From contig CAJNOQ010001095.1 of NCBI GenBank assembly GCA_905250885.1, positions 1 to 36,094 of the forward strand: DNA of 36,094 bases. The letters run 5' to 3'. Below the pieces are notes generated by a model, which saw only the letters and a list, made by a program, of their open reading frames with translations, was not told the origin of the DNA and ran no database searches. Below are positions 11,347 to 22,786 of this stretch, one piece after another. Each line of letters opens with the position of its first letter. Position 1 is the stretch's first letter. Source of the DNA: Didymodactylos carnosus (Eukaryota > Rotifera > Eurotatoria > Philodinida > Philodinidae). The position numbers were made by a program, and so were the translations under genes.

Positions 11347-11466
11347 GTATCATCAAAGAATTTAAGTTAAGAAACTTCACTTAAGTGTAACTTGAGTCAT
11401 AAAAATGATTTAAGCTGAACTTAAGTCACACTTAAGTCAAATCTTAGCCGAAGTTTTTTGATGAAA
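11347..11466. repeat. imperfect hairpin built on ACTTAAGT words
   Basis: The left arm reads TATCATCAAAGAA and then several CTTAAGT-type words. The right arm ends TTTTTTGATGAAAC. When the right arm is reverse-complemented the two halves align, with ACTTAAGTGT shared. This probably represents a small foldback element. Confidence 0.55.
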
Positions 11467-11790
11467 CTGGCTCCTAGAATAATTCACTCAAAAAAATTAG
11501 CCCGATCTTATCAGAGATGAGTCGATTGAGTAAATAGTTCAATGGACTTTGCAAATCTTCTATTCGACAGTCGAGTGTCTTATATAGCAATATCATAAAC
11601 ATGACTTTTGTTGATAGCTTTCAAGCGAAACTGTTTGTATGTCCCTAACAGAGTTCCCAGATCCTCAGGTCATAAATGCGGAATAAAAATCCCAAAATTC
11701 GAAAACTTGCGGAAAATTTTTCTCACAATGCGGACAAAAAGCGGAAACGCATTTTCATGGTCTAACTTCATCCGTTTTCACGCACAATCA

Positions 11791-11873
11791 CAGAGTTGCC
11801 AGCTGGAGTGCCATAATCGACGCGGTTTTCCGCCGTATTGGCATTGATTGTGACGCTTGAGCTGGCAACTCTG
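11791..11873. repeat. 83-bp foldback nested in the hAT element
   Basis: Perfect 14-bp inverted repeats CAGAGTTGCCAGCT (11791-11804) and AGCTGGCAACTCTG (11860-11873). The arms continue to pair imperfectly inward to CGCGG TTTT CCGCCG. The tips resemble hAT termini, but the 8-bp flanks (CACAATCA, CCGACACA) do not match, so an independent insertion is not shown. Confidence 0.75.
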
Positions 11874-11967
11874 CCGACACAGAGTCAAAAAAATGTTTTC
11901 TCTAGCACTTTGTGGTTTTATTCAATAAAACACAAGAGAAAAACAAACAGAAATGTAAGTCCCGATT

Positions 11968-12296
11968 TTAGTTGACACGTTTGTTGACTGTATATTTTTG
12001 ATTAGAATGAATAAGTTTAAGCAGATCTGGCGTTGATAAGAAATAATTATAAATTTCAGTGCATGATAACGATGAGTTTAAGCGAATTTTTAACTCAGCT
12101 GCAGTCATTTCTGTCGACATACGATTTCTTTTATCGTTAAATAAATGTTTCATGGAAGAAAATGCACTTTCGACGTATGAATTACTGCGCGGAATCGAAA
12201 ATATAAACGAAACTAATTTGTGCACGTTTGGAGATGGTGTTAGTTTGACAATAGGATGAGAAAGAGAATCCTCAATAGATAGACATTCTTTTTTTA
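11968..12296 (-). pseudogene. hAT transposase C-terminal fragment (dimerisation region)
   Basis: About 110 residues are open on the - strand, ending at a stop whose last base is 11968. The central part reads PRSNSYVESAFSSMKHLFND and then KRNRMS, matching the conserved hAT C-terminal dimerisation segment that ends most hAT transposases. The N-terminal BED finger and the RNase H-like catalytic core are missing, because the reading frame runs straight into the right terminal repeat region. The fragment is a product of internal deletion and is not expected to be an active transposase. Confidence 0.82.
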
Positions 12297-12427
12297 AATG
12301 TTATATGTAAACAGGGGAAAAACAGCAAAAGCAGACAATTCTCAAAATGCGGACAAATAGCGGAAAAAACTTCAAAATGCGGAGTTTGTCCACAAAATGC
12401 GGACAATCTGGGAAGTCTGGTCCCTAA

Positions 12428-13763
12428 GCTTCTACGAGCAAAGAGTGTTAAAGTCACTGTGTGTATAAAACTTCCTGAAAACTAACCATTATTGCGAGTA
12501 TTTTGAGTCTAGTTCAGTTCGAGTTCATCATTTCCAAAATTGTGAAACTTTTTGTGATACATTATGAAACTGTTTCGATAAACCATGTTCCTTATACAGA
12601 GGGTGATGAATGAAATCCTTTACTAGCTGATAAGTCTATACAAGTTGATAATAAAACAGAAGGCGAGATCAAGGCATATTCTATAAACTCAGCAACGTCA
12701 TGTTGAATGTCGCAGTATGCAAACTTTGCTTGAATTTATGGTATTCAAAAGCTTTGAAGAGGCGTAAAGAAGCAATACGTTCATCATGTCAATTACGAGA
12801 GATTTTGCAAAAATTAAGGGTCTCAACGTTTCGAACAAAATCCAACTAATTTGGTGTAATGGAAGATGATCGAGTTTATATTATGAAACCATATATACAA
12901 GAAGATTCTAGGTGACAACTAGTGTATACGAAGAGCTTTTGTCGTTCGAAAAATAACAAAATTGTTCACGACTATTAGTTGACAAATCTGTCTTTGAGCT
13001 ATAAATAATGAAAAATGACAAATTCTAAGCATCTACGGTAACATCTGCTTTATAGGTTGATATGTCATTAATTAATGCACACAGCCAAACACCGACTGAA
13101 ATTATTAGTAATAGCGCTTGGCAAAATTGTCTGACTTTTAGTCTTATCTCCAAAGCATCTGCAACAATTTAATTTTCTTTAAGTTTTCCCATTTGATAAC
13201 TATATTTACTCATATAAACTGAACAGTCATTTTAATCAATATGTTATTGTGAATGTCATATAGTATGAAAGCGTCTATAAAAAATTTATTTTCAAATTCC
13301 TGGCAGAGATGTCGCTCTTGATAAGTGATCATTTTTACATCTTTAACTTCATCTTCTCTATAAGTTCGATGCCAAAATGTACATCATAGCTACTTATTCA
13401 CAGTTTAAGTACAAACATCTTCATACGTGAATTCAAAGTTGAACTCATTAGCTTCATTGAATGTCGCACAGAGTGCTCTCTACGTTTTGTATAAACCTTT
13501 TACTACGTAATCTTTAACATGTATACTCCAAAATATTAATCTCTTTTATAACCTTATTCGAGGCCAAATCTAACAAAGTTGACGACCACATTGTATTTGT
13601 GTTGTGGCCCTCGTACGTAAAAGATGGTAGCTCATTTTTTTTTGTGACGTGACTATTTATTTCGCTGTATTTTTATTTAATTCATACGATACTCTGTAAA
13701 CTACGATGATTAAATAATTAGTTGATTCACTCTTCTGTTGTGTACAAATTACTTGTATATAGT
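12428..13763. other. intergenic sequence upstream of Pumilio
   Basis: About 1.3 kb of AT-rich sequence with no recognised gene or repeat. It separates the hAT remnant from the candidate Pumilio promoter, and may hold distal control elements. Confidence 0.4.
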
Positions 13764-13771
13764 TATAAATA
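13764..13771 (+). promoter_or_regulatory. candidate TATA box of the Pumilio gene
   Basis: TATAAATA lies about 35-40 bp upstream of a possible short leader exon ending TCAAT/GTAAGT at 13805. A 70-bp intron would then join to the acceptor TTTATTTAG ending at 13875, six bases before the start codon. The 13875 acceptor could instead receive a trans-spliced leader, which is known in rotifers. Confidence 0.3.
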
Positions 13772-13881
13772 TATTATCTATATTTTGTGTTTGTAAATTG
13801 TCAATGTAAGTTGACCAAACGGTCGTCCAACATTTTGACCTTGAACTCTTTCATAGTAGCCTCTAATTTATTTAGATCACA

Positions 13882-16800
13882 ATGTTACATGATACTGTTT
13901 GGTCTTCTCAAAATACTGATTATTCAACTAATGGTCAGTACTATTCATCTACAAGACTCTGAGAGAAATCTATAGTTTATTGTTTTATTGGTGTCGATTT
14001 TAGAACGATCGGCTCACTCCGTATCTCAGCCGATAGCCATGCCTGGCCGAGTACAAAACGATATATCTTATCAAGATAATAATAGTGCCGTATTTTCACC
14101 CAAATCAACAGATCCAGCTAATCTTGGCTTTAATATGTGTATCAATATACTGGAAGATAGTTCGCCAAGAGTAAAAGACATTGAAACTCGAATGAAAAAT
14201 ATGAAAGTTGCTTATGTACGTATAAACGAAGTGAATTCCCTCGGCAATGGAAAGGCGTTGCTATATTTTCTTATGTGAGAATATAGTGTCTGAGCATTTG
14301 CCAATATTATCCTCACTATAGTTGATTTCATGTGTGTGAATGTCTTTTGACAATCACTGTTATCAACTGTAGTACAAAAAACTATGGATTTAGTCCAGTT
14401 TTTCTATCTCACTGATGTGAACGTGCTTGGTTTCAGAAGACTTTTTCTTCCGTTTTTTGCTTGGAATACATGATTCTTTTTTCTGCGCATATCTAAGAGT
14501 ACTACTTGCCTATCATACTTTGTACCATCTCCCAGCCCTCATACGTTGCTTTCTAAAACAGAGAATTCTCTCACTGTACATTCGTTTTTGATTGTAGACA
14601 ACTAGACAGTTAAGTCAATTCGTATTTGGTATATTTTAGAATGACAGTGACAATCAAAAACCGGATAGTCCAAGTGGTTTTCGCGATGATAAATCGGATG
14701 ATACTGCAGCTGATAGTGCTCTAACAGACTCAAGTCGTAAACAATCACCTCGTTCATCTCCTGTTGATTCACACGGTGGTGATTGCAATAACGCCGGTGG
14801 GCAAAATGGTGAATCTATGTCTAATCAGATGATGAATGTGCAGATGACAGCAGCAATGCCAATTCACTATGTAAAACAACAACAAATGCATCAACATTTG
14901 CTTCAACAACAACAACAACAACAATTGCAATCTGAACATGCACAACATCCTGTAAATTTATTACACGCACAGCAGTACTTAGCCGAACAGCAACAACAAC
15001 AACAACAACAGAATCAAGCCGCAGCACAACAACAATATCTTCAAGCTCACCTTCAACATATTTCTCAGCCAATGTATGCTGAGCAAACAAATCAATACGA
15101 TCCAAGGACAACAAATTCACAACAAGGTTTTCAGCTAGGTAAAGTCGAAGAAAAGCTAAAACGTAATTAGTAGAAATCGTTAAATTATAACATGAATTTT
15201 TACCCATGAATGAGAGTCTCATAGTATGAACATACTTTCTTCATCTGATATTTATATGCTCTGCGCTAAACTATACTTTTGTTCGCTATTTTAGATTATA
15301 CCTTGATTCAACCGCATTCGTACGAATCTCAATCTGTTATGAGTGCATTTAATCCATTACAACCACCCGCCACATCGTCGTCTGGCACAGGTCAAGATCC
15401 AAATATAAATTTAAACATTTATCCGTGGCAAGCACAAGCTGCTGCGCTTGCTGCTGTGCAACAACAGCAGACTCAACAGCAATCATACAATACATCAGCA
15501 AATCAGTACATTCTCAATGGAGGAGGACAAGATAATGGTTATTTACCAGCACTTGCTGCTGCGAATTTTCACCAGCAACAGATGTTACCACAATTTTGGG
15601 GTTTACCGTTGATGTACCCGACGAACATGGTACAACAACCATCAGCACAACAACCAGGACAAGCAGCTGGTAACCTGCAACAATCGCCACAAACGAAACA
15701 GCCAAATCGACCAATGACACCGTCAAATCAAAGTGACGGTATGTCGATTTTAAGTACATCACAACCAAATCAAGCAACACAATATATTAATGTGGCTAGA
15801 ACAGGTCAAACATCAGGTAAATGTTTGTATTTTTTGAGAATAATTTCAGGAGTTCATAGAATTACCCCTAAGGTATTTTGTTGATTCTTGTTACTAGTAT
15901 CAGTATCATTTATTTATTTTAGCTTTTCCGTTCTATACTGCTTCGCCAACGTATTTGGATCCAAACTTAATACTTCAAAGTCCAAGACAACAAGTTGGCT
16001 CGCCTGGTGTAAGAATATATTCTCAACAAGTGACCGTCCCAGGTGATTAGCGTTTTTTTGTGGAGCTTCAAACCATATAGCGTTTTTTTGCTGTCTCTTG
16101 AAGATGTCAATTATTTTTACTGCTTTTGTTTTTTCTAGGCAATAATACAACTGGCGTTTACGGAAGTCCAGTGCCAAATTCTCTTGCAAGTTCATTTAGT
16201 GGTACGTCAGTTCTATCTATATTTATTTTTAATGAAATATTTTGATTTTCGTTCAGAGGTTTTTACTGCAAATCAACGACGTGATGCCTCTGAGTTTTCT
16301 CGGCCCAAAACCCAAATGTATCATGGTGGAGTTGGTCTTGGTTTACCTCCGTCACCTGCGTTTACTGGCTTAATGACATCAATGACGCCACCACCGGCCA
16401 CTAACGTTTACGAAGGTTTTTTTAATAATGGGAGCCGTTTTATGCAAGCGCCGCCACCACAGCAAGTCGGTCCACAACAACAACAACCACAGATGTTGAA
16501 CGGTGATGCCTACGTTCCCGTGCAAGGTGGTCGACGTAATACGGGTGGAGAAATGAATGCACCGCTTCAAAATTATTACGCTGCTGGTGTATTTGGTACT
16601 GGAAGTCGTGGAAATGGAAACAACGGTCTTGGAGGACGAGAAGGATCTGCTGCACATTCAAAATTACTAGATGATTTTCGCAATAGTCGAATGCCAAATC
16701 TACAATTGCGAGATGTCATAGGTTATTTTGCAGAATTTTCGATGGATCAACATGGATCCAGGTAGATAGACTTTTCTCAGAAATTAACACAAAAATTTAT

Positions 16801-18280
16801 CAATTGTCGTTGTTTCTTTAGATTTATTCAGCAGAAACTTGAACGCGCTACACCACAAGAAAAAGATTTGGTTTTTAAAGAGATATTGTCACAATCATAT
16901 CAGTTAATGACAGATGTGTTTGGAAACTATGTCATTCAGGTGAGCGTTATCTGTAATAGTAATAAGTAGAAGTTTTTTTGATGAAAGATGGTTCATCAAT
17001 GCTAGAAGAAACGTTGGTTTTACATGGTTTGTTAACAAATGTTCAATAGAGCCTTTTGTAATATTTATTTAGAAATTTTTTGAATTTGGATCAAATGAAC
17101 ATAAACAATATTTGGCGCAACGTATTCGCGGTAATGTGTTAACATTATCATTACAAATGTATGGTTGTCGTGTTATTCAAAAGGCCGTTGAGAGTTTGTC
17201 ACAAGAATATCAAACAGATATTGCACATGAGCTGGAAGGAAATATTATTAAGTGTATCGAGGATCAAAATGGCAATCATGTTATACAAAAATGTATTGAA
17301 TGTATTAACAGTGAAGATGTTGAGTTTATTATTAAAGATGTCACACGTCAAGTTTTTCAATTATCGGCGCATCCATACGGTTGTCGAGTCATTCAACGCA
17401 TATTAGAAAACTGTAAAGAATCACAAACACGAGCCATTTTAGAAATATTACATGATCAGTTAGAATCACTTATTCAAGATCAATATGGTAAGATAAATAG
17501 TGTGATTGTGTTGTTCGTTTCTTTTTTCTGTATCATTGGTAGATTATAGTCAGGCTGGATTCTGCCTTTCTTCAGGTACAACTAGTATCACAAAAGATCC
17601 TAGCCCTGAACGTATCGCGTCAGGATATTTCTCTGATTAATGCGACGTCTCTTCTCCACAGCCAAAGTACCGTCTATATGTTTGTTTATGCTTTTGTTCT
17701 AGGTAATTATGTTATTCAACATGTGCTTGAACATGGCAAAACAGAAGACCGAAGTCGAATTGTTAATGCTTTAAGGGGTAAAGTGTTGGTATTAGCACAG
17801 CATAAATTTGCTAGGTAATATATACTCCGTCGTACAATGAATATTAACAGTTTGTGCTGTTAGCAGCAAAAAAATTGTTATATCGTTAATTTCCGTCTAT
17901 TTTTTAGTAACGTGATTGAAAAATGCGTGACATATGCAACACGTCAAGAAAAATCGATGTTGATTGATGAAATTGTGTCGTACGGCGAAGGTGCATCATC
18001 AGCTCTATTGACAATGATGAAAGATCAATTTGCCAATTATGTAATACAGAAAATGATCGATGTTGCTGAACCGAATCAACGCAAATTACTGTTGCAAAAA
18101 GTGCGTCCACACATTCAGTCTTTAAGAAAATTTACTTACGGTAAACATATCATAACAAAGTTAGAAAAATATGTTAGTAAAAGTTCCGATCTCGGTGGAC
18201 CGTTACTATCCGTTCAACAACAACAACAACATCAGCAACAAAGTTCAAACGGAAGTGGTGGATTACATTTTGAAAATTAG
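13882..18280 (+). CDS. pum: Pumilio, PUF-family RNA-binding translational repressor
   Basis: Binds UGUANAUA in 3' UTRs and recruits deadenylation and repression factors. Exons: 13882-13933, 14004-14215, 14640-15138, 15295-15816, 15923-16042, 16139-16201, 16257-16761, 16822-16939, 17073-17487, 17703-17814, 17908-18280. The join is 2991 nt, 996 aa, with no stop. Near the N terminus HSVSQPI (22-28), then FSPKS and ETRMKNMK, match conserved animal Pumilio segments. A long Gln/Ala/Asn-rich region follows. The PUM-HD runs from LLDDF (626) to KLEKY (961) with all eight repeats. Their RNA-reading residues are S-R-Q, N-Y-Q, C-R-Q, N-H-Q, C-R-Q, N-Y-Q, S-N-E and N-Y-Q, the canonical set. A Gln/Ser tail follows. 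The start at 13882 is the first ATG after an acceptor; phase across the 70-bp first intron (donor GTCAGT) supports it, but extra upstream coding exons are possible. Confidence 0.96.
14873..15035 (+). repeat. CAA/CAG trinucleotide tracts encoding poly-Gln in Pumilio
   Basis: Two main runs of CAA with occasional CAG (about 14904-14931 and 14988-15011) lie in exon 3 and encode interrupted poly-Gln. Low-complexity Gln stretches are usual in the N-terminal half of animal Pumilio proteins. They also create spurious open frames on the opposite strand. Confidence 0.9.
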
Positions 18281-18649
18281 AAAACATTCTTTTGTATTCT
18301 TTTATATATCTTTATTATTTCGTTCTCGTTCTTTTATTTCCTCGTCTCCATCGTGACAGTGGTCTACTAATCATTCGTGTAAAAAAGCATGCGATTTGAT
18401 CTTTTTTTGTTTGTTTTACGCTTTTCACACTCAGACAATCTGCTGCGGTCTCTTTTTTTGTTTTGGTTATGGGGTTATCTTAACATTTTATTTTGTTTCT
18501 TTTATGTGCATGAGACTTCTCTTCGTTTCTTTTCTTTCTTTCGGTTATATATTATTCTTATAAAAAAAAGCTATTCAGCTATACGTTTGATTTTTTGTTT
18601 TTGTTTCAGCCAAAAGCATAAAAAAACTATTTCTCTTGCTCAACACTTT

Positions 18650-18657
18650 TGTACATA
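18650..18657 (+). promoter_or_regulatory. Pumilio response element 1 in the Pumilio 3' UTR
   Basis: TGTACATA, a perfect UGUANAUA match on the transcribed strand about 370 nt after the stop codon. It is embedded in a TGTACATATGTACA palindrome-like context. Confidence 0.5.
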
Positions 18658-19082
18658 TGTACACACACGTGTTTATAATTTTTTTGTTTGTTTGTGCTCA
18701 TATGTGTGTGGTTGTACACATGTCTTTGTAAAACATGTTTTCAAATTGTACTATCTATATTGTAAAGAAACAAACGAAATACTCATACGAAAAAATGAAT
18801 GTTTTTGTAACACGGACACTGTATAAATTCTTCACGATAGATTTTCAAAACTAGATTCATGTTCTGTACATTTTTTTTTCCTCACTCATTTCTCCGTTTT
18901 ATACGAGCGTGTGCATTTTTGTTAGAGTTTGTCCATCATATTATCTAGCTTCTCTCCGCTGTGAAATTTGTCCAGATCATAATCACAGCTCTCTAACTCC
19001 GTCATATGTAAAGTTTCCTCTTCTGCTTTAAACTTGTTCTTTTCTCAGGGAATGTGTTTGCGTTTTTTCATCGATCTATATA

Positions 19083-19105
19083 TGTACATAAATACATTGT
19101 ACATA
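19083..19105 (+). promoter_or_regulatory. paired Pumilio response elements in the Pumilio 3' UTR
   Basis: Two TGTACATA octamers at 19083-19090 and 19098-19105, with a 7-nt gap. Closely paired PUF sites can allow two proteins to bind together. Confidence 0.55.
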
Positions 19106-19479
19106 TGTTAACGGTATTTTTTGGATTTGTTTTTATATACATATAGATATCCGGTTATGTTTTGTATACACGCGTGAGAGAAAAATCAACACATCCTCCT
19201 GTCTTCATTTTCTTATCTTTGTACTCAAAAGTTAAGCCAGATGTGTTTGTTTAAGTTTTTTTGGACTTAAAGTAATGCTGCTCGCTTTTCTCTTCCTTCT
19301 TGAACACGTGTGTTTGTCTTCACTCTTCTGTATATCGATGATTGTGTCCCCATGTATTTCATAGCCTGATTTTTTTTATATACGTGTTCACTAAACTCTT
19401 TATTTTGTTGTTTCTTTTTTTGTTTGTTTGTTTGTTTGAAAAAATGAGAGAAAAGACAAAGTCATATTAACGGAAACAA

Positions 19480-19485
19480 AATAAA
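19480..19485 (+). terminator. candidate poly(A) signal AATAAA of Pumilio
   Basis: AATAAA is preceded by a T-rich region and lies about 1.2 kb after the stop codon. It is the best-formed signal I found, but an earlier non-canonical site could be used. Confidence 0.4.
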
Positions 19486-22400
19486 ACCACACTAAATGAA
19501 AAAAGTAAAACAGATGGCTTTGAGAGATTTTTTGCAGTATCCAATCGTGAGTATTGGGCTAAGGGATATTCAACTTGCGAAATACGTAATAGTATTAATT
19601 AAAGTTCTAAATGGAATATTGTACGTCGTTAATCTAGAGTCAAAATTCAAACAACAGACGGTTTATGCGGATTCAAAAGTATACGAAAGTGTGCATAATT
19701 ATTCGCATAGCTTTTATGACAATCATAGATATCTAGTAGAAATTTGTCCGATGTGTGGTATAATACTAGCATTTTTGGTGTTTGTCAACTAACTTTTTTT
19801 TTACTACATAATTTCAGTTGTTATTCTTGTTTTCTTTAGATAACCGAGCCAGCGCTCACAAATCAAATAATAATATTTAAAATGTTCACATTATTCATTG
19901 CTATTTTGAATTTTGTTTTGATTATATCAATAAACATCAAACGTTTCCCGCTTTTCTTTTCGTCACCAGTAAAATTGTATAGAAAACTTTCTACATATAG
20001 AAAATTATTCCTGAAATCATGAAAACTAGTTAAACATTTGTTAACGGTAGTGCTTTTTTACTGCGCGTTTATTATGTACCATCCGAAGACGACTTAAATG
20101 CCAACCATTACTTTTTGATCTTATCTGAAATATCCTTTCTATTGCTAGATTTCACGGTTTTTGTTGAAAATTCTATGGACAAACTGTGGTCTTTTTCTAT
20201 TTCTCTTAATAAGTCGAAAAACTTTACGGACAGACCAGTTCATTTGTATTCGAATAATGAGCAGTTCACAATTTTTGTTTCTGCAAACGAATGTATATTG
20301 GGCATTTAGTTTTTCGTATGAAAATAGTTTTTGTATAAAAAAATCAGTTTGAAGACAAGCACATGGAAAGATAGCCTGATGTGTCTACTTTCAGAATCTG
20401 TATAGCTTTCGGGTCTAGAACTGATTTTGCATGGTTTTCGAGCAAGTTTTCTATAAGCCTTGAAAACCAGGTTCTGCAAATAATCATTTTTTTTCTGAAC
20501 ATGTAGATTTGTAGAGCAGCCGTTTTTGATCAAAATAAGACGTTGCACAATTCTGTATGATCGTGCATTCAAAAATTACAAACATTTTCCTACATGTTCT
20601 AAAACAGATCTTGTCTCATCCTCCCAGCTAGGTATCTGGATCAAAATAAAAGCAAGCCAAGATCTCTATCTTGAGCTGTATTAAGGAATAGGGATTTACA
20701 GTGAAGGGTGATTTTCCGCCTTGAACTCTAGAAAACTCCGAAACGGTAGCAGATAGAGAGTAAAAGAAAATATTGTGATCACATCTTTGAGTGTGCAACA
20801 TTTGCTGAAAGTCTGATCAAGATCGAATGTAAGATAAAAAACGTTTTTTTCTAATGGGAGGGGAGCCCTTAAATGATTATAATGTGAAAAAGTATCTTTT
20901 AGTTTTGCAATTATTTTTCCTGTAAAATTTTTAAATAACATGCTAGATTCTCATAATAGATTGTCTCTTTTTTCTCTCTTGATCACACTTTTTTGTTATA
21001 GCAGAAATTTCTTATGTTTATTATATAAATGGAAAAATATGACATATTTATGTTAGAATAACAATTTCAAGTTTTATGTTCTCGCAAACTCTTGACCTTC
21101 CAATCTAATTACAAGTGCTTTGAGTGCTTTGAGAAATTATCTAGACGTAAAAGAAAACTTCTGTAATAAACAGGATTGTGATTATTCGATTTCAAAAAGT
21201 GATCAAAAATATATCTGAAAATGAGTTTTGCATTTTTTTGTTGTTCATATCTAAAGAGCAAATAGTTCTAATTTTGATTTTTAAAGACATTTTATTTGAG
21301 GTACAAGTGTAATTATGTATAAAATGATTTTCGTAATGATTGTTAACAAAGAATGCGACTACAAAACTAGATTTATTTTATAATGTTCTTTTTTGATTGA
21401 TATTATAGATCTTTCTTGTCTTTAGTATATGACAGGCGATGTTCTGAACAAGACAAATGTAATTTATTACCCTGTAGACAGACTATGCTGAGGCGTAACA
21501 TAAATGTTTGATAGTTGCACATTCACTTGTACCTGGCATTGTAGAATACAACGCTGTAAATTGATTTTATTCAACTGCCATTTTTTTAATTTATTGGAAA
21601 AATTTGATGCTGATTGAGATAAGGTAAAAACATGTATTTATAAAAGTTTAAAAAAAAAGCTTCCCACCTGCGATTTCTGATAGATTTGATTAATTTAAAA
21701 TTCGTTCGTCGTCAGAAACTGATGAAATTCTATGAACATATCCTTGAACAACGTATAATATTTCATCATCTAAAATACTATGACGTTTGCTGTTACGTAG
21801 TATGATCTATTTTTATCATGCGTCAAATTGTGGTATTATTATTTTCTTCGATGTTACATTGTTATAACTAATAAAACAACGAGTTGAAAAAATGATTTGA
21901 CGTCATGAAACAGAAAAGAAGAAGAATAATCTTGTTTATTACTCATAGAAAAGAAAAATTACTATATATTTGTGCGCATGTAACAAATAAACTATGGTAA
22001 GAAAACGTTAAAAATATTGTACGTTCTGTTTTTGTTCCGCTTTTTTATCTATAAATTATTTATATATAATAGAAAGATCAATCATTTTATACAACAAATT
22101 TTAAAATATCATTCTTCGAAAAAGAGAAAATAAGAAAATTTGACTACTAACTTCATATGTGAAAGTATTTGTGAAATTTGAAATAGTAAAATAAATATCC
22201 ATCACTAAATTTAGATAATGAATTAAAAACTTACTGTATGTGTTATCAGGTTATTCTTTTATTAAAGTGTCCTCTGAACAAAATTAAATAGCATGAATAC
22301 GAAAAATAATATTCTCTATTCGCCTCCGCTTTATGGTTCCATATAAATTTGGGAGTGCAGTTCAATGTATAGCATTTATTCTTAAAGTAATTTGAATTTA

Positions 22401-22786
22401 CGTCATTTTTTTCCATATTAGTCAAAATACTAACCAAGATTAACACATACTAAAATATATGACGTCATATGACGTATATGACAATGAACGTGTTAACTAA
22501 GTGACGACAATGGAACGTGAGCTGTTAAGAAAAAGAAGAAATTAGTGGTCATTAAACAATTCTCTTACTTCATCTCTTTTTTTTGCTGAAAGAGTAAGTC
22601 AATACTGTTTAGTGCTTGTAAATATAAATCGTCAAATGAATTATTTGCTCTAAAGAAGAATATATAATTGCATAAAATTGTCGATGTCATAATTCTTACA
22701 GACGTAATAAATAATCCGAATATTTTGTCGTTTTAGATTGATCATCATAACTATAATTTATTTTTTCTTCTCATGGTTCATAACTA
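19486..22786. other. 3.3 kb intergenic sequence
   Basis: AT-rich with no recognised gene. Open frames at 19496-19792 (98 codons) and 20306-20572 (- strand) have no family resemblance and are not flanked by sensible splice signals. No inverted repeat as clear as those elsewhere was found. The last few hundred bases should hold the promoter of the first vWA gene. Confidence 0.4.

Larger units (their letters stand above)
11649..12419 (-). mobile_element. internally deleted hAT transposon with perfect 8-bp target-site duplication
   Basis: The terminal inverted repeats are CAGAGTTCCCAGAT (11649-11662) and, as the reverse complement of 12406-12419, CAGACTTCCCAGAT: 13 of 14 match. GTCCCTAA flanks the element on both sides (11641-11648 and 12420-12427), exactly the 8-bp duplication expected of hAT transposition. 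Subterminal TGCGGA words repeat near both ends. Only the C-terminal transposase coding remains, on the - strand, so the element cannot move itself. The intact duplication suggests a fairly recent insertion. Confidence 0.93.
18281..19479 (+). promoter_or_regulatory. Pumilio 3' UTR with three Pumilio-binding octamers
   Basis: About 1.2 kb of T-rich sequence between the stop codon and the AATAAA at 19480. TGTACATA occurs at 18650-18657, 19083-19090 and 19098-19105. Several TTTTAT words are also present, for example near 18299 and 18331. A long open frame at 18389-18826 is Phe/Leu-rich and reflects base composition. That this is UTR is inferred from position and from the poly(A) signal. Confidence 0.6.

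Noticed and set aside
11783-11881. Independent insertion of the nested foldback, with its own target duplication
   Set aside because: The 8-bp flanks CACAATCA and CCGACACA do not match, so separate insertion is not shown.
14821-15222. 133-codon Val-rich open frame on the - strand
   Set aside because: It is the antisense of the CAA/CAG tracts of Pumilio exon 3; its valine runs come from reading the repeat backwards.
18389-18826. 145-codon + strand open frame after Pumilio
   Set aside because: Phe/Leu/Ser-rich translation of a T-rich 3' UTR. It has no family resemblance and sits before the likely poly(A) signal.
19496-19792. 98-codon open frame downstream of Pumilio
   Set aside because: It starts just after the candidate poly(A) signal, shows no family resemblance and has no supporting splice signals. 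It is possible but not supportable.
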